6,043 nt of DNA from Endomicrobium sp. (GTDB taxonomy: Bacteria > Elusimicrobiota > Endomicrobiia > Endomicrobiales > Endomicrobiaceae): contig JAIRSP010000040.1 of NCBI GenBank assembly GCA_031255375.1, forward strand, positions 1 to 6,043, read 5' to 3'. Shown piece after piece: positions 5,754-6,043 of the stretch. The translations under genes and the position numbers were made by a program. The first letter of the stretch is position 1, and the number at the start of each line of letters is the position of its first letter. The notes under the pieces were generated by a model. It was not told the origin of the DNA and made no database searches. It worked only from the letters and a program-made list of their open reading frames with translations.

Positions 5754-6043
5754 ATGCAAAATATTTCAAGATTAATTGGTATAGATTATGGTTCAAAAAA
5801 TATAGGAATTGCAATTAGCGATGCAACTTTGACTATAGCGAGTCCGTTTTGTATTATTAAAAATTTCTCTCTTAAAAGAAGCGCACTAGAAATTTTAGAA
5901 ATTTCAAAAAAAAATAATGTTTCTATGCTTATTTTGGGTTTGCCAATAAATATGAATGGTAGTTTAGGAGAAATGTCGAAAGTTGTTTATAAATTTATTG
6001 ATACAATTAAATGTTTTTCGAACATTGCTATTGAAACTGTTGA
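5754..6043 (+). CDS. ruvX: RuvX/YqgF family RNase H-fold nuclease, N-terminal part (3' end outside window)
   Basis: Small cytoplasmic protein of the YqgF/RuvX family, first called a putative Holliday-junction resolvase and in E. coli linked to processing of the 5' end of pre-16S rRNA. The visible 96 codons show the family start LIGIDYGSKNIGIAISD (7-23) with the catalytic Asp11 of the RNase H-like fold, then TIASPF, and the second hallmark GLPINMNGS (62-70; usual form GLPLNMDGS). The window ends in IETVD or similar, where the family has the acidic DER motif, so about 40 residues are missing. The start is ambiguous: ATG 5754 has GGAT seven bases upstream (5744-5747); an in-frame ATG at 5742 would add MDDN but has no ribosome binding site. 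It follows the antiporter by 54 bases. Confidence 0.92.
   Translation, partial: MQNISRLIGIDYGSKNIGIAISDATLTIASPFCIIKNFSLKRSALEILEISKKNNVSMLILGLPINMNGSLGEMSKVVYKFIDTIKCFSNIAIETV

Noticed and set aside
1..6043. Mobile element, CRISPR array, phage, toxin-antitoxin or defence genes
   Set aside because: No spaced repeats, transposase or integrase motifs, or small paired ORFs were seen; all sizeable coding space is explained by known housekeeping families.

Overview
The window is a very AT-rich stretch of bacterial chromosome (roughly 30% G+C by eye) with ordinary housekeeping genes, all on the + strand. Long A and T runs, AT-rich codon choice and short gaps would fit a small or host-associated genome, but nothing here fixes the taxon. 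Shine-Dalgarno motifs before ribBA, ribH and purA, together with bacterial-type tRNAs, point to a bacterium.

Left part (1-2229) is the end of a riboflavin cluster: the 3' end of ribE (riboflavin synthase alpha chain), a complete fused ribBA, and ribH (lumazine synthase). Together they turn GTP and ribulose 5-phosphate into pathway intermediates and then riboflavin; ribD would be expected upstream, outside the window. ribBA and ribH are separated by an unusually long 197-base non-coding gap. It carries a promoter-like element and a palindrome with 10-base arms just before the ribH ribosome binding site. A second, imperfect palindrome precedes ribBA.

Middle part (2230-2514) holds two tRNA genes, tRNA-Lys(TTT) and tRNA-Glu(TTC), only two bases apart, neither with an encoded CCA end.

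Right part (2515-6043) is a tight run purA - thyX - CPA2-type cation/proton antiporter - ruvX (cut by the window end). purA makes adenylosuccinate for AMP, thyX makes dTMP using FAD, the antiporter handles ions at the membrane, and ruvX is a small RNase H-fold nuclease. The gaps of 8, 15 and about 54 bases suggest co-transcription. thyX and the antiporter have poor ribosome binding sites and may depend on translational coupling. The rib genes supply the flavin from which the FAD of ThyX is made, a metabolic link between the two halves (inference).

I found no mobile element, CRISPR array, phage gene or defence system, and nothing that looks like a new multi-gene system. The points worth a second look are small: the two palindromes in front of rib genes, a pair of nine-A tracts inside purA, and a nine-codon ORF whose stop overlaps the antiporter start.
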